Assembly (NCBI GenBank): GCA_029567195.1
Contig: JAKQLJ010000031.1
Coordinates: 1-32,903 of the forward strand
DNA: 32,903 bases
Direction of reading: 5' to 3'
From: a bacterium
Lineage (GTDB): Bacteria; Patescibacteriota; Minisyncoccia; Moranbacterales; UBA2206
Shown here in pieces: positions 1 through 8,709 of the stretch. Made by a program: the position numbers and the translations under genes. Positions within the stretch are counted from its first letter, which is position 1. Every line of letters begins with the position of its first letter. A model generated the notes under the pieces. That model worked only from the letters and a program-made list of their open reading frames with translations, ran no database searches and had not been told where the DNA came from.

Positions 1-484
1 GCATCACCACATGAACAATCTCCCGCCAGTCCAAGATCTGATCTTTTATTTTTTTCAATTTTTTGACTTCTTTCAGATACTCTTCCCTGTCTTTTATTTC
101 TTTTTTTAATATTTTTATCTCTTTTCTGGTCATTTTTTCCCTGACCTTAAGGCTTCTCTTCATTTGGATGATCTTTTCCGCCAATAAGGCCTCATATTTT
201 TCAGGATCAGAAATATTCTGGCATCTTTCCCACCAATCAATTCCTTTTCCTTTTCTCAGTTTTCGATAGCCCACTACCGAGTAATAAGCGATAAAAATGG
301 TGCGATATATCCAATAAATATCAAAAGCAATAATAAAAACTGCCACCCAAATCGGTACCAAAAAAGACAAAATAAACATGCCCAAGATAGTCGCCCAAGT
401 GAGTATTCCCGGAATAACCTCCAGAATTCTTTGCACTCGGCGCTCCCGAGGATCGGTGGTTTTAGGATTAGGAAAAGTAAACAT
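1..484 (-). CDS. Glycosyltransferase (GT2-like) N-terminal part, truncated by window edge
   Basis: Minus-strand frame open from ATG at 484 to the window edge: MFTFPNPKTTDPRERRVQRILEVIPGILTWATILGMFILSFLVPIWVAVFIIAFDIYWIYRTIF...DWREIVHVVM; two TM segments then a start resembling the GT-A strand. Not in the ORF track because it has no stop inside the window. Confidence 0.6.
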   Translation of the reverse strand, partial: MFTFPNPKTTDPRERRVQRILEVIPGILTWATILGMFILSFLVPIWVAVFIIAFDIYWIYRTIFIAYYSVVGYRKLRKGKGIDWWERCQNISDPEKYEALLAEKIIQMKRSLKVREKMTRKEIKILKKEIKDREEYLKEVKKLKKIKDQILDWREIVHVVM

Positions 485-610
485 AAATGCGATAAAAATT
501 TATGAATTACATACGAACCTGCACATATTCAAATTCGGATACTATCCCCGCAAAAGCCATGCCTGTTGGCAGACAGGCGGGAATCTGGTTTCGCATTCTG
601 GCTTATTCAC

Positions 611-637
611 TGGATTCCCGATCAAGCCGGGAATGAC
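611..637. repeat. REP-like palindrome
   Basis: TGGATTCCCGATCAAGCCGGGAATGAC. Confidence 0.7.
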
Positions 638-661
638 AAAAAAAGCCAATATTGAATCATT

Positions 662-1075
662 TTAATAGTTTATGATTATAACACCTAGAGCCGCAATTAG
701 CAAGGACGTTTGCGCCATAAAAGTTGCCGCCAGAAGAATGTAGCTGGCCACTTTTTCTTTGTTAAAATAAAAATATCGGGACAATAAAAAATTAATGGCG
801 AATATTACCAGTCCTATTGCCGGTAGCAACAGGGTTTGTTTCCAGTTGCCAATCATATCCACCCCGAAATAAACATTGTAATGAAGAATGATATTGGAAG
901 TCGAAGTCCGAAGAAAAATCACCAGAACCGCCCAATTTATCAGATCTGCCAGCAAACTCAAAAACAAAAGCCAGGAATTGGTTTTGTTCTGAAAATACTC
1001 GTTTTTAAAAAAAAGCTTGATCTTGTCTTTCAAGCTTTTATTGCTGTTCTTGGATTTTTCATCTGGATTTATCAT
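662..1075 (-). CDS. Hypothetical membrane protein (137 aa, several TM segments)
   Basis: ORF with hydrophobic segments, collinear with the neighbouring minus-strand genes. Confidence 0.65.
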   Translation of the reverse strand: MINPDEKSKNSNKSLKDKIKLFFKNEYFQNKTNSWLLFLSLLADLINWAVLVIFLRTSTSNIILHYNVYFGVDMIGNWKQTLLLPAIGLVIFAINFLLSRYFYFNKEKVASYILLAATFMAQTSLLIAALGVIIINY

Positions 1076-1087
1076 AATTTTTTGATC

Positions 1088-2224
1088 CTATTCCTCCGCT
1101 CTTGGTTTTTCCACATCCACAGTTTCAATCAGCTCCCTCTCAACCCCGCCTATTTTTACTACATCTTTGTCTATTTTTTGAAATTCTTTGCGGGCATTTT
1201 CATAAGCGCCAACGGTCGTTCCCAAATTATTCCCCAATTTTGACATATAAACCCCGTATTTTTCCAAATGCGTGCCAAGGTTTTGCACCCTCTTTATGAT
1301 TTCCTGAGTTGATTTCTGCACTTGCATTTGTTTCAGGCCCAATAAAATTGTCTGCAGAAACGCATAAAAAGAGTTTGGCGAAACGATCTGCACTTTTTTT
1401 CTGTTGGCATATTCGATGAGATCCATCGCATTGACGCCGGCATCCCCGACTTTGTTTATTAGCAAATCATAATAAATGGCTTCCGACGGTATGAACATAA
1501 AAGCGAACTCCATGGTGTTATATTTCGACTGGATGTATTTCGATGTCTCATCAATTCTGTTTTTGAGATCCTGCTTGAATATTTTTTCCAATTTGTCTCG
1601 TTCAAGCTTGTCAACGCACTCCAAAATTTTATTATAATTTTCCAAAGAAAATTTGGAATCTATCGGGATGATCCTTTTGTCGCCAAGAATAATAGCCGCG
1701 TCAACGATGAGGTCTTTTCCGTTTTCGTCCTTTCCTAATTTATACTGCATTTGGTAGAGCGCCGGGGGCAAAACATTCTTAAGGGTTGATTCTAAAAAAT
1801 ATTCCCCCAGCACCCCCCTTTGTTTTGGATTTTTCAATATATCCTGAAGATTCTGAAGCTGCGCTGAAAAATTGACCACCTGCTTGTTGGTTTCCCTCAG
1901 CTCGGTCAGACCCGCAACAACATCCGCTATCTGCTTGGCCGATTGGCCGCTTATTCCCTGCACCGTCCTCATGGTCTGACCCATTTGTTCCTGAGTAGTC
2001 TTATGCGTTTCCGAAAGCTTGGCATCAACAGTCCGCCTCAGATCGTGATTTTGCTGCATCAAATTATTGTTCTGCTCCGAAAGGACGGCTAATCTTTCGA
2101 TAATCGTGGTTATTTTTTCCCTATCCTCCTTGTTGTCCATCTTTTTCTTCATATCAAAAAAGAGCCATACCAGGGCCGAGAAAGTCGCAATAAGCAGGGC
2201 AATGATTATATAAAGCATAGTCAA
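1088..2224 (-). CDS. rmuC: DNA recombination protein RmuC family
   Basis: N-terminal TM, coiled coil, then KQRGVLGEYFLESTLKNVLPP / IIPIDSKFSLENYNK / EFAFMFIPSEAIYYDLL / VSPNSFYAFLQTILLGLKQMQ, typical of RmuC. Confidence 0.93.
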   Translation of the reverse strand: MTMLYIIIALLIATFSALVWLFFDMKKKMDNKEDREKITTIIERLAVLSEQNNNLMQQNHDLRRTVDAKLSETHKTTQEQMGQTMRTVQGISGQSAKQIADVVAGLTELRETNKQVVNFSAQLQNLQDILKNPKQRGVLGEYFLESTLKNVLPPALYQMQYKLGKDENGKDLIVDAAIILGDKRIIPIDSKFSLENYNKILECVDKLERDKLEKIFKQDLKNRIDETSKYIQSKYNTMEFAFMFIPSEAIYYDLLINKVGDAGVNAMDLIEYANRKKVQIVSPNSFYAFLQTILLGLKQMQVQKSTQEIIKRVQNLGTHLEKYGVYMSKLGNNLGTTVGAYENARKEFQKIDKDVVKIGGVERELIETVDVEKPRAEE

Positions 2225-2228
2225 AAAA

Positions 2229-2885
2229 TTACTTTCGATTGGCTATAAATTGTTTGAGTCCCGGAACTTTATTGATAATTTCTTCATGCGGACCTTCCAA
2301 AAATTCCAATACGAACTTATCCAGCATATTAAGGCGATATTTGAATTCTTCCATAGTCATCAGCACAAAGCTTATTTCCTTTCCTATTTCCGCTTCCAGA
2401 TTGTCCATCAAATTTTTGAGACGCGCCTTGCTGATGCCGTCTCCCACTAAAATCATATCCGCCTTGCTTTTTTGATAGTTGATAAAAACACCGCTGATAA
2501 CCGCCAGTTTCATATTGCCAATTTTGGAAATTTTTCCCAGGCTTCCGCACTGGGGATAAACGTTCGATTTGGCAATTAAATTTTTCAGCTCCGGATAAAA
2601 ATTGAATTCCTGGTTAAGCTGGTAGAAGTTTTTTCCCTGCCTTGTCCTTTTGATGGCAAATTTCATTTTTATAAGATTCAAAAGTTCCCGTCTGGCTTTT
2701 GAGCTTTTGAGCATATTTTTTTTTACGATTTCCGAAAACTCATAAGTTTGCTCCGGATTTTGGAGAAAAAACCTCAGAAGCCTTGCCCTCTCCCTCGATC
2801 CGAAAAGATTTTCTAAAATTTCAGACATGCCAATTTTGTCTGCGAGTTTTGTGGGTAGCGGAAAAATTTCCACGTCCCGCATCAA
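2229..2885 (-). CDS. Winged-helix / degenerate nucleotidyltransferase-like transcriptional regulator
   Basis: ENLFGSRERARLLRFFLQNPEQTYEFSEIVKK wHTH followed by KLAVISGVFINYQKSKADMILVGDGI, an NTase-like region; start may be internal at MSEILENLFGS. Confidence 0.65.
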   Translation of the reverse strand: MMRDVEIFPLPTKLADKIGMSEILENLFGSRERARLLRFFLQNPEQTYEFSEIVKKNMLKSSKARRELLNLIKMKFAIKRTRQGKNFYQLNQEFNFYPELKNLIAKSNVYPQCGSLGKISKIGNMKLAVISGVFINYQKSKADMILVGDGISKARLKNLMDNLEAEIGKEISFVLMTMEEFKYRLNMLDKFVLEFLEGPHEEIINKVPGLKQFIANRK

Positions 2886-3048
2886 TTCACAGAATATATT
2901 TTCAACTGTTTATTAATTATTTCACAACCCGCTTTTATGGGATAAATAAAACTTTCACCTAAGAATTGGGCGGGATACAATTTTTACGCTGTTTCTAGTA
3001 TAATATCGCCTAAACAAAAAGTAAACCCCGCAGAAAATCCAAAAGAAA

Positions 3049-3077
3049 TTGACAAAATCAGGATAATATGCTAAAAA
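3049..3077 (+). promoter_or_regulatory. Candidate sigma70-type promoter for the 3141 gene
   Basis: TTGACA (3049-3054), 17-bp spacer, TGC-TAAAAA (3072-3077). A second TATAAT lies at 2999-3004. Confidence 0.4.
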
Positions 3078-3140
3078 CAAGCGAGAAAATAAGGGGGATG
3101 TTATTTAAAAAATAAATGATTCCAAAAAAAGGAGAGTCGT

Positions 3141-4442
3141 ATGGCCAGAGATTTCCTGCTGTTGTCCGAAAGCTATGGTGAAAAAGGAGGAAAGTCATTA
3201 CAATCACTCCACACCAAATTGGCGGTTGTTAAGCTTCTTGATGAGTCTTATCAAGTCAGAAACTTTTCAGCCAATGAAATTGCCAAGGAACTGGAAAAAA
3301 GAGGCATCGTCATAGGAAAAACAGGGATATATAAAATTTCAACCCTATATAAAACAGTCTTTAATTTCCTAAGCGCAAAACCGGAAACTGTTGAGGAAAT
3401 AAAAGGCTGGATAATAAATGGAAAATTAGCAACCAGCAACCAAAGATCGATACTGTCTATCATAGATTGTTTTACAAAAGACGGCATTCGGACCTGGCAA
3501 GACGTCAAAAAATTATGGGAAGAAGAAGACAGAAAGCGGCAAAAAGACAGAAAATTGCCTGAGAAAAAACCGGAAGAAATTCCCGAAGTTATCTTTTCAT
3601 CTCAATTGCCGGAAACTCCCGATGATATAAGAAAATTGGCCGAAGAATTTCAAAAAGGAATAGACCGGTGTTACCACCAAAGTTCCGAACATCTGAATTC
3701 TCTTTGCGAATTATATTTCAAAGCGTTGTCTGATTTAAAAAAGGAATTTGCGGAATTAGCTGACGACTATCAGCAAATTTCAAAAAAATGCGCCAAACAA
3801 GAAGAATTTACCGACAGGGTAAAAAGAAAGATACCGGAAACCTGTCAAAAACTGCTGGCAGAGATTCGGAAATCAAAAAATAAAAACGAATATCTTGAAA
3901 CCGCCCTCAAGGAAAAGGAAGTGGGACTGAAAAAGGCCAAGGAAGATATGGAAGCTTACGAAGCCCTTCTTTCAGAACTTCAACAGAAAATTTCCACACT
4001 TCAAGGGAAGAATCAAGGATTAGAAAAAGCCCTTCTGGTAATAAGAAATCAATTTTCTGAAAAAATGGAAGGCTTTTTGAAAGAAATATTCAACGTAAAT
4101 GACTCGGCCGAAAAGGCAAGCCCTCCAGATAAGACAGAACTCTCCGATCTGAGTCTACCTTTGATTTGTCTCGGCAATAATGGCCAGCCAGATATGGAAA
4201 TTGTTTACTCAGACGAATCTCAAAAATACTTCTTAAGCCTTCCGGTAGAGATCCAAGAAAGAATGATCGAAAAAATTCCCCATATTCTTTTTCAGGGAAA
4301 ATCGGGAAACAGAACGAAAAAACATGAGACAAAAGGAGAACGATATTTTCATTCCAGAATAAATGATTCTTTCCGGATTGAGTGGAAATTCGAAAACGGA
4401 AAGGTTTTTATTTCGAGAATCTATCACAAAAAAGACGTATGA
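3141..4442 (+). CDS. Coiled-coil protein with HTH-like N-terminus and RelE/ParE-like C-terminal domain
   Basis: AGGAG ribosome-binding site before ATG; long heptad-like centre; C-terminal 83 aa (4191-4442) IVYSDESQKYFLSLPVEIQERMIEKI...RYFHSRINDSFRIEWKFENGKVFISRIYHKKDV matches the RelE/ParE pattern. Confidence 0.75.
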   Translation: MARDFLLLSESYGEKGGKSLQSLHTKLAVVKLLDESYQVRNFSANEIAKELEKRGIVIGKTGIYKISTLYKTVFNFLSAKPETVEEIKGWIINGKLATSNQRSILSIIDCFTKDGIRTWQDVKKLWEEEDRKRQKDRKLPEKKPEEIPEVIFSSQLPETPDDIRKLAEEFQKGIDRCYHQSSEHLNSLCELYFKALSDLKKEFAELADDYQQISKKCAKQEEFTDRVKRKIPETCQKLLAEIRKSKNKNEYLETALKEKEVGLKKAKEDMEAYEALLSELQQKISTLQGKNQGLEKALLVIRNQFSEKMEGFLKEIFNVNDSAEKASPPDKTELSDLSLPLICLGNNGQPDMEIVYSDESQKYFLSLPVEIQERMIEKIPHILFQGKSGNRTKKHETKGERYFHSRINDSFRIEWKFENGKVFISRIYHKKDV

Positions 4443-4449
4443 AAAATGA

Positions 4450-4483
4450 AACCCTGCTTTCGCGTTGAAGGCAGGGATTTTTA
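4450..4483 (+). terminator. Intrinsic terminator of the 3141 gene
   Basis: CCCTGC-tttcgcgttgaag-GCAGGG followed by ATTTTTAATTTT. Confidence 0.7.
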
Positions 4484-4496
4484 ATTTTCGACAAAA

Positions 4497-4523
4497 AAAA
4501 GACACCCGAAGGTGCCGTGTTGC
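4497..4523 (-). terminator. Intrinsic terminator of the 4543 gene
   Basis: Minus strand GGCACC-TTCG-GGTGTC followed by TTTTTTTT. Confidence 0.6.
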
Positions 4524-4542
4524 AAGTTTTAAACGTTTCTCA

Positions 4543-4767
4543 TTAAGAAGAACCGCCTGCCGTATACTGACCATAGAATGGAGGAACCATGATCGGTTCT
4601 CCGTTGGCCATTTTTTTGGCGCACTCTATGGCATAGCCCCCGTTAACAGGAACAAGGCTATTAATCCTATTGCTACTGAAATCAGCAATATTTTTTTCCT
4701 TTCTTCTACCGCTCAGATAAAAATAAAGAGTAGCCGCCAAAACCAACAAAACCAATGCGGTTGTCAT
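4543..4767 (-). CDS. Small single-TM hypothetical protein (74 aa)
   Basis: AAGGAGA upstream of the start; N-terminal TM; terminator directly downstream. Confidence 0.55.
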   Translation of the reverse strand: MTTALVLLVLAATLYFYLSGRRKEKNIADFSSNRINSLVPVNGGYAIECAKKMANGEPIMVPPFYGQYTAGGSS

Positions 4768-4888
4768 AAAAATCTCCTTTTCTTTAAAATGCTATCATTA
4801 AGCCAATTTTAACCTGCTTCATTTCTAAGGAACGATTTTATATTATACACCCTTTTTGAGAAAAAGTCAAGTCAGAATTTTCCGGACA

Positions 4889-6211
4889 TTAAACTTCCCG
4901 CCAGGGCTTATTTTTCCATTTTTTGTCTTGCCGGCACAGATATTCAGCCGCTCTGTTTGGTTCTGACATCACTTCTTCCACCACTTTTTCCATCCGCATT
5001 CCCTGCGATCCTTTGACCAAAATTATATCTCCTTCTTCCATAACCTCCTGAAGTTTCCTTCCGGCCGACATCGGATCGTCAAAAACTATAATTCTTTTTT
5101 CATCCGTATTATGTTTTGTCAATTCATCCACCGCATATTTCATTCTTCTACCTACCGCTATCAACATATCTCCTTTTATTTCCAAAAATTTTCTGGCTAT
5201 TTCCCGATGCCCTTCTTCCGTGTCCGGCCCCAACTCCAACATATCTCCGAGAACGGCAATTTTTCTTTTTCCTTTGATTTCTCCCAAAACTTTTAAAGCC
5301 GCTATGGCCGAAATAGGAGAAGAATTATAAGTATCGTCGATAATGGCACTGTTTTTTATTCCCGGAATAAGATTCATCCGTCCATAAGGCAAGACAAAAC
5401 TTTCCAAAGCCGCTCCGATTTCCACCAAATTCAACCCCATTTCCAATCCCACTGCCACTCCGGCCAGCGCCGCATAAATATTATGTTCCGCTAAAATGTT
5501 ATTGAGCCGCATAGGAATGGTCGTGCCCTTGTAATTAAGTTTGAAACTGATGCCTCTAATTTCTGCATCGTTGGGATTGGCAGTATCCAGATAATTATAA
5601 TGAACATCGGTAGCCCGGACATCGGCTTCTTCGGAAAAACCAAAAGTGATGTTTTTCGCCTTTGTTTGATTTTTTATTTTTTTGATTTGAGGATTATCAA
5701 TATTGAGTATGGCCGTTCCCTTTTCACCCAGGTTTTTAACCAGCTCCCCTTTTTCCCGCGTTATACCTTCAAGATTTTTAAAAAATTCCATATGACTTCC
5801 GGAAATGTCAGTCAAAATTCCCATTTGAGGTTTTATAAAATCTACCAAATATTTCATATCTCCCGGCCTGTCAGCCGCCATTTCCAAAACTAAAACTTCC
5901 GGATATTCCAAAGGAAAAAGGATTGTCCCCAGCCACTTAAGCGAAACCTTGGTCCAGCCCCAGAAAGATTTTCCTCCGCTTTCCGATCCGATAACAGTGA
6001 GCGGCAGGCCAATTTCATTATTATAGTTTTTTTCGTTTTTTCGTGTCCGATAATGGGTAGCTAGAACTGTAAAAACCGCTTCTTTGGTGGAACTTTTTCC
6101 TACTGATCCGGTAATACCAATGATTTTAGGACCATATTTTTTGAGCACCAAGATCGCCATCAATTTTAGAATTCTTTCCAGATAAAGCAGTTTTTTTGAT
6201 TTATAGTTCAT
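4889..6211 (-). CDS. murF: UDP-N-acetylmuramoyl-tripeptide--D-alanyl-D-alanine ligase
   Basis: GITGSVGKSSTKEAV P-loop, EMAADRPGDMKYLVDFIKPQMGILTDI, IIDDTYNSSPISAIAAL, AVLGDMLELG, ILVKGSQGMRMEKVVEEV. Confidence 0.93.
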   Translation of the reverse strand: MNYKSKKLLYLERILKLMAILVLKKYGPKIIGITGSVGKSSTKEAVFTVLATHYRTRKNEKNYNNEIGLPLTVIGSESGGKSFWGWTKVSLKWLGTILFPLEYPEVLVLEMAADRPGDMKYLVDFIKPQMGILTDISGSHMEFFKNLEGITREKGELVKNLGEKGTAILNIDNPQIKKIKNQTKAKNITFGFSEEADVRATDVHYNYLDTANPNDAEIRGISFKLNYKGTTIPMRLNNILAEHNIYAALAGVAVGLEMGLNLVEIGAALESFVLPYGRMNLIPGIKNSAIIDDTYNSSPISAIAALKVLGEIKGKRKIAVLGDMLELGPDTEEGHREIARKFLEIKGDMLIAVGRRMKYAVDELTKHNTDEKRIIVFDDPMSAGRKLQEVMEEGDIILVKGSQGMRMEKVVEEVMSEPNRAAEYLCRQDKKWKNKPWREV

Positions 6212-6239
6212 ATGAAAAACTTAATTTTTTTAATTAATA

Positions 6240-8132
6240 TTATTCATTGTCTTTTTTCGATTCGTTATTATCTTTGTCCTCATCTTCTTTTTTAATAAAG
6301 AAATCTTTTAAGGTATGCGTGGCATTAAAAGTGTCTATATCCTTTTGGGTATATTTTTCTGTCGGTTCCACATTGCCATATTCTAACAAAAATTTCATCA
6401 ATTCTCCAAAAGCTGGCGCGGCGCTTGATTCCGCCCATTCAACATCTTTTGGATCGTCAATCCTGACCAAAACAGTAAATTTAGGATTATCCACTGGAGC
6501 AAAACCGGCAAATGATCCGATGGTTTTTCCTTCTTCATAGCCCCGGGAATTGGAACTGGCCACCTGGGCGGTTCCTGTTTTTCCGCCCACCAGATATCCC
6601 GGGACGCCCGCTCTTTTTCCGTGGCCTTCAACCACCACACTTTTAAGCATTTGCTTCGCTTGGTAAGCAGTTTGAGCGGAAATGACCCTTCTGATTTCCA
6701 TCGGATTTGTTACCTCCTCGCTTCCATCGCTATGAATAATCTTTTCCACTGTTTGCGGTTTCAAAAGAACTCCTCCGTTAGCAATGACATTATAACCGGA
6801 AATCAGCTGAATGGGAGTGGTTGTTATTCCCTGTCCGAAAGCAGAAGTAAAAAATTGGATGTCACTTTTAAGATTTTTCAAATTATTGATGTTTCCAGCG
6901 GCTTCCCCGAAAAGATCCACTCCTGTCGGTTCTCCAAAACCAAAACGTTTGACATAATCGGCAAAATTTCTGTTCCCCAATTGCTTTTCGGCAAAAATCA
7001 CTCCGGTATTTAAAGATTTTTCCAAAACTTGGGTCATCGTCTGGACACCATACGATTTAAGGTCGGAATTTTTCATGGTATAGCCGGCTTCTTTCACTAC
7101 TCCGGTGTCAGTGTAAGTGGTGTTTGGTGTTATCTTTCCCGCATCGATAGCCGAAGCCAGAGTAAAGGTTTTAAAGATGCTTCCCGGTTCATACGCATCG
7201 CTCACCGCTAAATTTCTGAATGTTTCCATGTTTTCCACACTGGCATAATCGTTGGGGTTAAAATTGGGATAGCTGGCCAGTGCCAAAATTTTTCCGCTGT
7301 TTGATTCCATTACGATAATCGTTCCCTTGTCCGCCTGATGTTTTTCCACCGCGCTTTTTATAATTTTTTCCGTTTCATATTGAATGATATGATCGATTGT
7401 CAAAACAAGGGTGTCTCCATCGCGAGCATAACTTATCTCTTTTTCTTTAAACGTTATCCACCTTCCGGAATTGTCTTTTTGATGAAAAAGGTTTCCTTCC
7501 TGCCCCTTGAGCTTGTCTTCAAAAAAAAGTTCCAGCCCGTATCTTCCGCCAAATATTTCATCCTTCCAGCCGACAAAACCCAGAACATGGGAAGCCAACT
7601 CTCCGGCCGGATAATATCGGTATGTTTCGTCAGCCAGATGAATTCCCTTAAGTTTGGATTGATTTATTTTATCCGTCTCTTCATCGCTCAATCGATGCTT
7701 TAGGACTTCATACATATCTTCGGGTCTGGATAATTTTTCGTATAACTCCCCCCGATCAAGCCCCAGAGTTTCCGCCACCACATAGGAAGTTTTTTCCGCA
7801 TCTTCCACTTCTTTGGGAACGGCATAGGCCATTTTCACTTCGCGATTGACTGCTACCGGATAAAGACCTTCCCTGTCGCGTAAAAATATTTCTCCTCTTT
7901 TGGGGATTAATTTTTTAAACAAAGAATGCTGTTCTTCAGCCAGAGCTTTATATTGGCTGTGGGAAATTACCTGCAAAAAATATAATTTAAAAAAAATGGC
8001 CGCCGCTATCGCTAAAACGAAAAAAGTCAAAAAATATATCCTTGCATCACCAAGATTTTCATCAGTTTTTTGAGCCAGATTACAACGGCTGCCAATTTTG
8101 TATTTCCTGTTTTTTGTAGTTTCAGCCATCAC
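6240..8132 (-). CDS. ftsI: Division-type penicillin-binding protein transpeptidase (FtsI/PBP2 family)
   Basis: PKRGEIFLRDREG, EPGSIFKTFTLASAI (SxxK), KSLNTG (SxN), GGKTGTAQVA (KTG). Confidence 0.92.
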   Translation of the reverse strand: MMAETTKNRKYKIGSRCNLAQKTDENLGDARIYFLTFFVLAIAAAIFFKLYFLQVISHSQYKALAEEQHSLFKKLIPKRGEIFLRDREGLYPVAVNREVKMAYAVPKEVEDAEKTSYVVAETLGLDRGELYEKLSRPEDMYEVLKHRLSDEETDKINQSKLKGIHLADETYRYYPAGELASHVLGFVGWKDEIFGGRYGLELFFEDKLKGQEGNLFHQKDNSGRWITFKEKEISYARDGDTLVLTIDHIIQYETEKIIKSAVEKHQADKGTIIVMESNSGKILALASYPNFNPNDYASVENMETFRNLAVSDAYEPGSIFKTFTLASAIDAGKITPNTTYTDTGVVKEAGYTMKNSDLKSYGVQTMTQVLEKSLNTGVIFAEKQLGNRNFADYVKRFGFGEPTGVDLFGEAAGNINNLKNLKSDIQFFTSAFGQGITTTPIQLISGYNVIANGGVLLKPQTVEKIIHSDGSEEVTNPMEIRRVISAQTAYQAKQMLKSVVVEGHGKRAGVPGYLVGGKTGTAQVASSNSRGYEEGKTIGSFAGFAPVDNPKFTVLVRIDDPKDVEWAESSAAPAFGELMKFLLEYGNVEPTEKYTQKDIDTFNATHTLKDFFIKKEDEDKDNNESKKDNE

Positions 8133-8142
8133 CTATAAAATT

Positions 8143-8179
8143 AAAAGGTAAAAGTTTTTTGCCGTTTCTTTTACCTTTT
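8143..8179. repeat. 12-bp perfect inverted repeat between ftsL-like and ftsI genes
   Basis: AAAAGGTAAAAG (8143-8154) / CTTTTACCTTTT (8168-8179), 13-nt loop. Confidence 0.7.
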
Positions 8180-8206
8180 TCTTTATTAAGTTCAACTTTT
8201 CCTCTT

Positions 8207-8638
8207 TTATTTCATAGCCACCGGACTTTCCATTTCCACATAACTTACATTGACGGCATTTACTAAATCCAGATTTTCAGTTGCCTTTTCTATGTTATAC
8301 ATTGACCGAAGTTCCACTTCCCTGATTCTCATTTTTTTGCTTTCTTTCTCCAAACCTTGGATCTGGTTTTCAATTTCTCTCATTTCGTATCCCTGAGTAG
8401 CCAAATCATTGACTTGATATAGATAAAAAGCGCCGGAAGCAATCACTGATGCGACTAACATAAAACATGCGCTCACCAATCCCAGCTTGGCGCTTCCTTT
8501 AACTTTTGATTCTCTTGTTGAGGATTTTTTTTCTCTCATAGACAAGACCTTACCTTTTATGGATGATCTTCCAGCTATGGCCGCAGAATTTCCAAAAGAG
8601 GAAAAATTCTGGCTATAAAATCCCAATACCCTTGACAT
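8207..8638 (-). CDS. ftsL: FtsL-like septum protein
   Basis: Single TM then a short coiled coil (REIENQIQGLEKESKKMRIREVELRSM); position between rsmH and ftsI. Confidence 0.65.
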   Translation of the reverse strand: MSRVLGFYSQNFSSFGNSAAIAGRSSIKGKVLSMREKKSSTRESKVKGSAKLGLVSACFMLVASVIASGAFYLYQVNDLATQGYEMREIENQIQGLEKESKKMRIREVELRSMYNIEKATENLDLVNAVNVSYVEMESPVAMK

Positions 8639-8709
8639 TAATTTTCAGTCCCCCTGAAAATCAATAGCTAATTAAAATTTTCGTGTTTATTTTTATTTTT
8701 CCCTGCACG

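Noticed and set aside
836-1243. Plus-strand ORF 135 aa
   Set aside because: Antisense to rmuC and the 662-1075 gene; no family resemblance.
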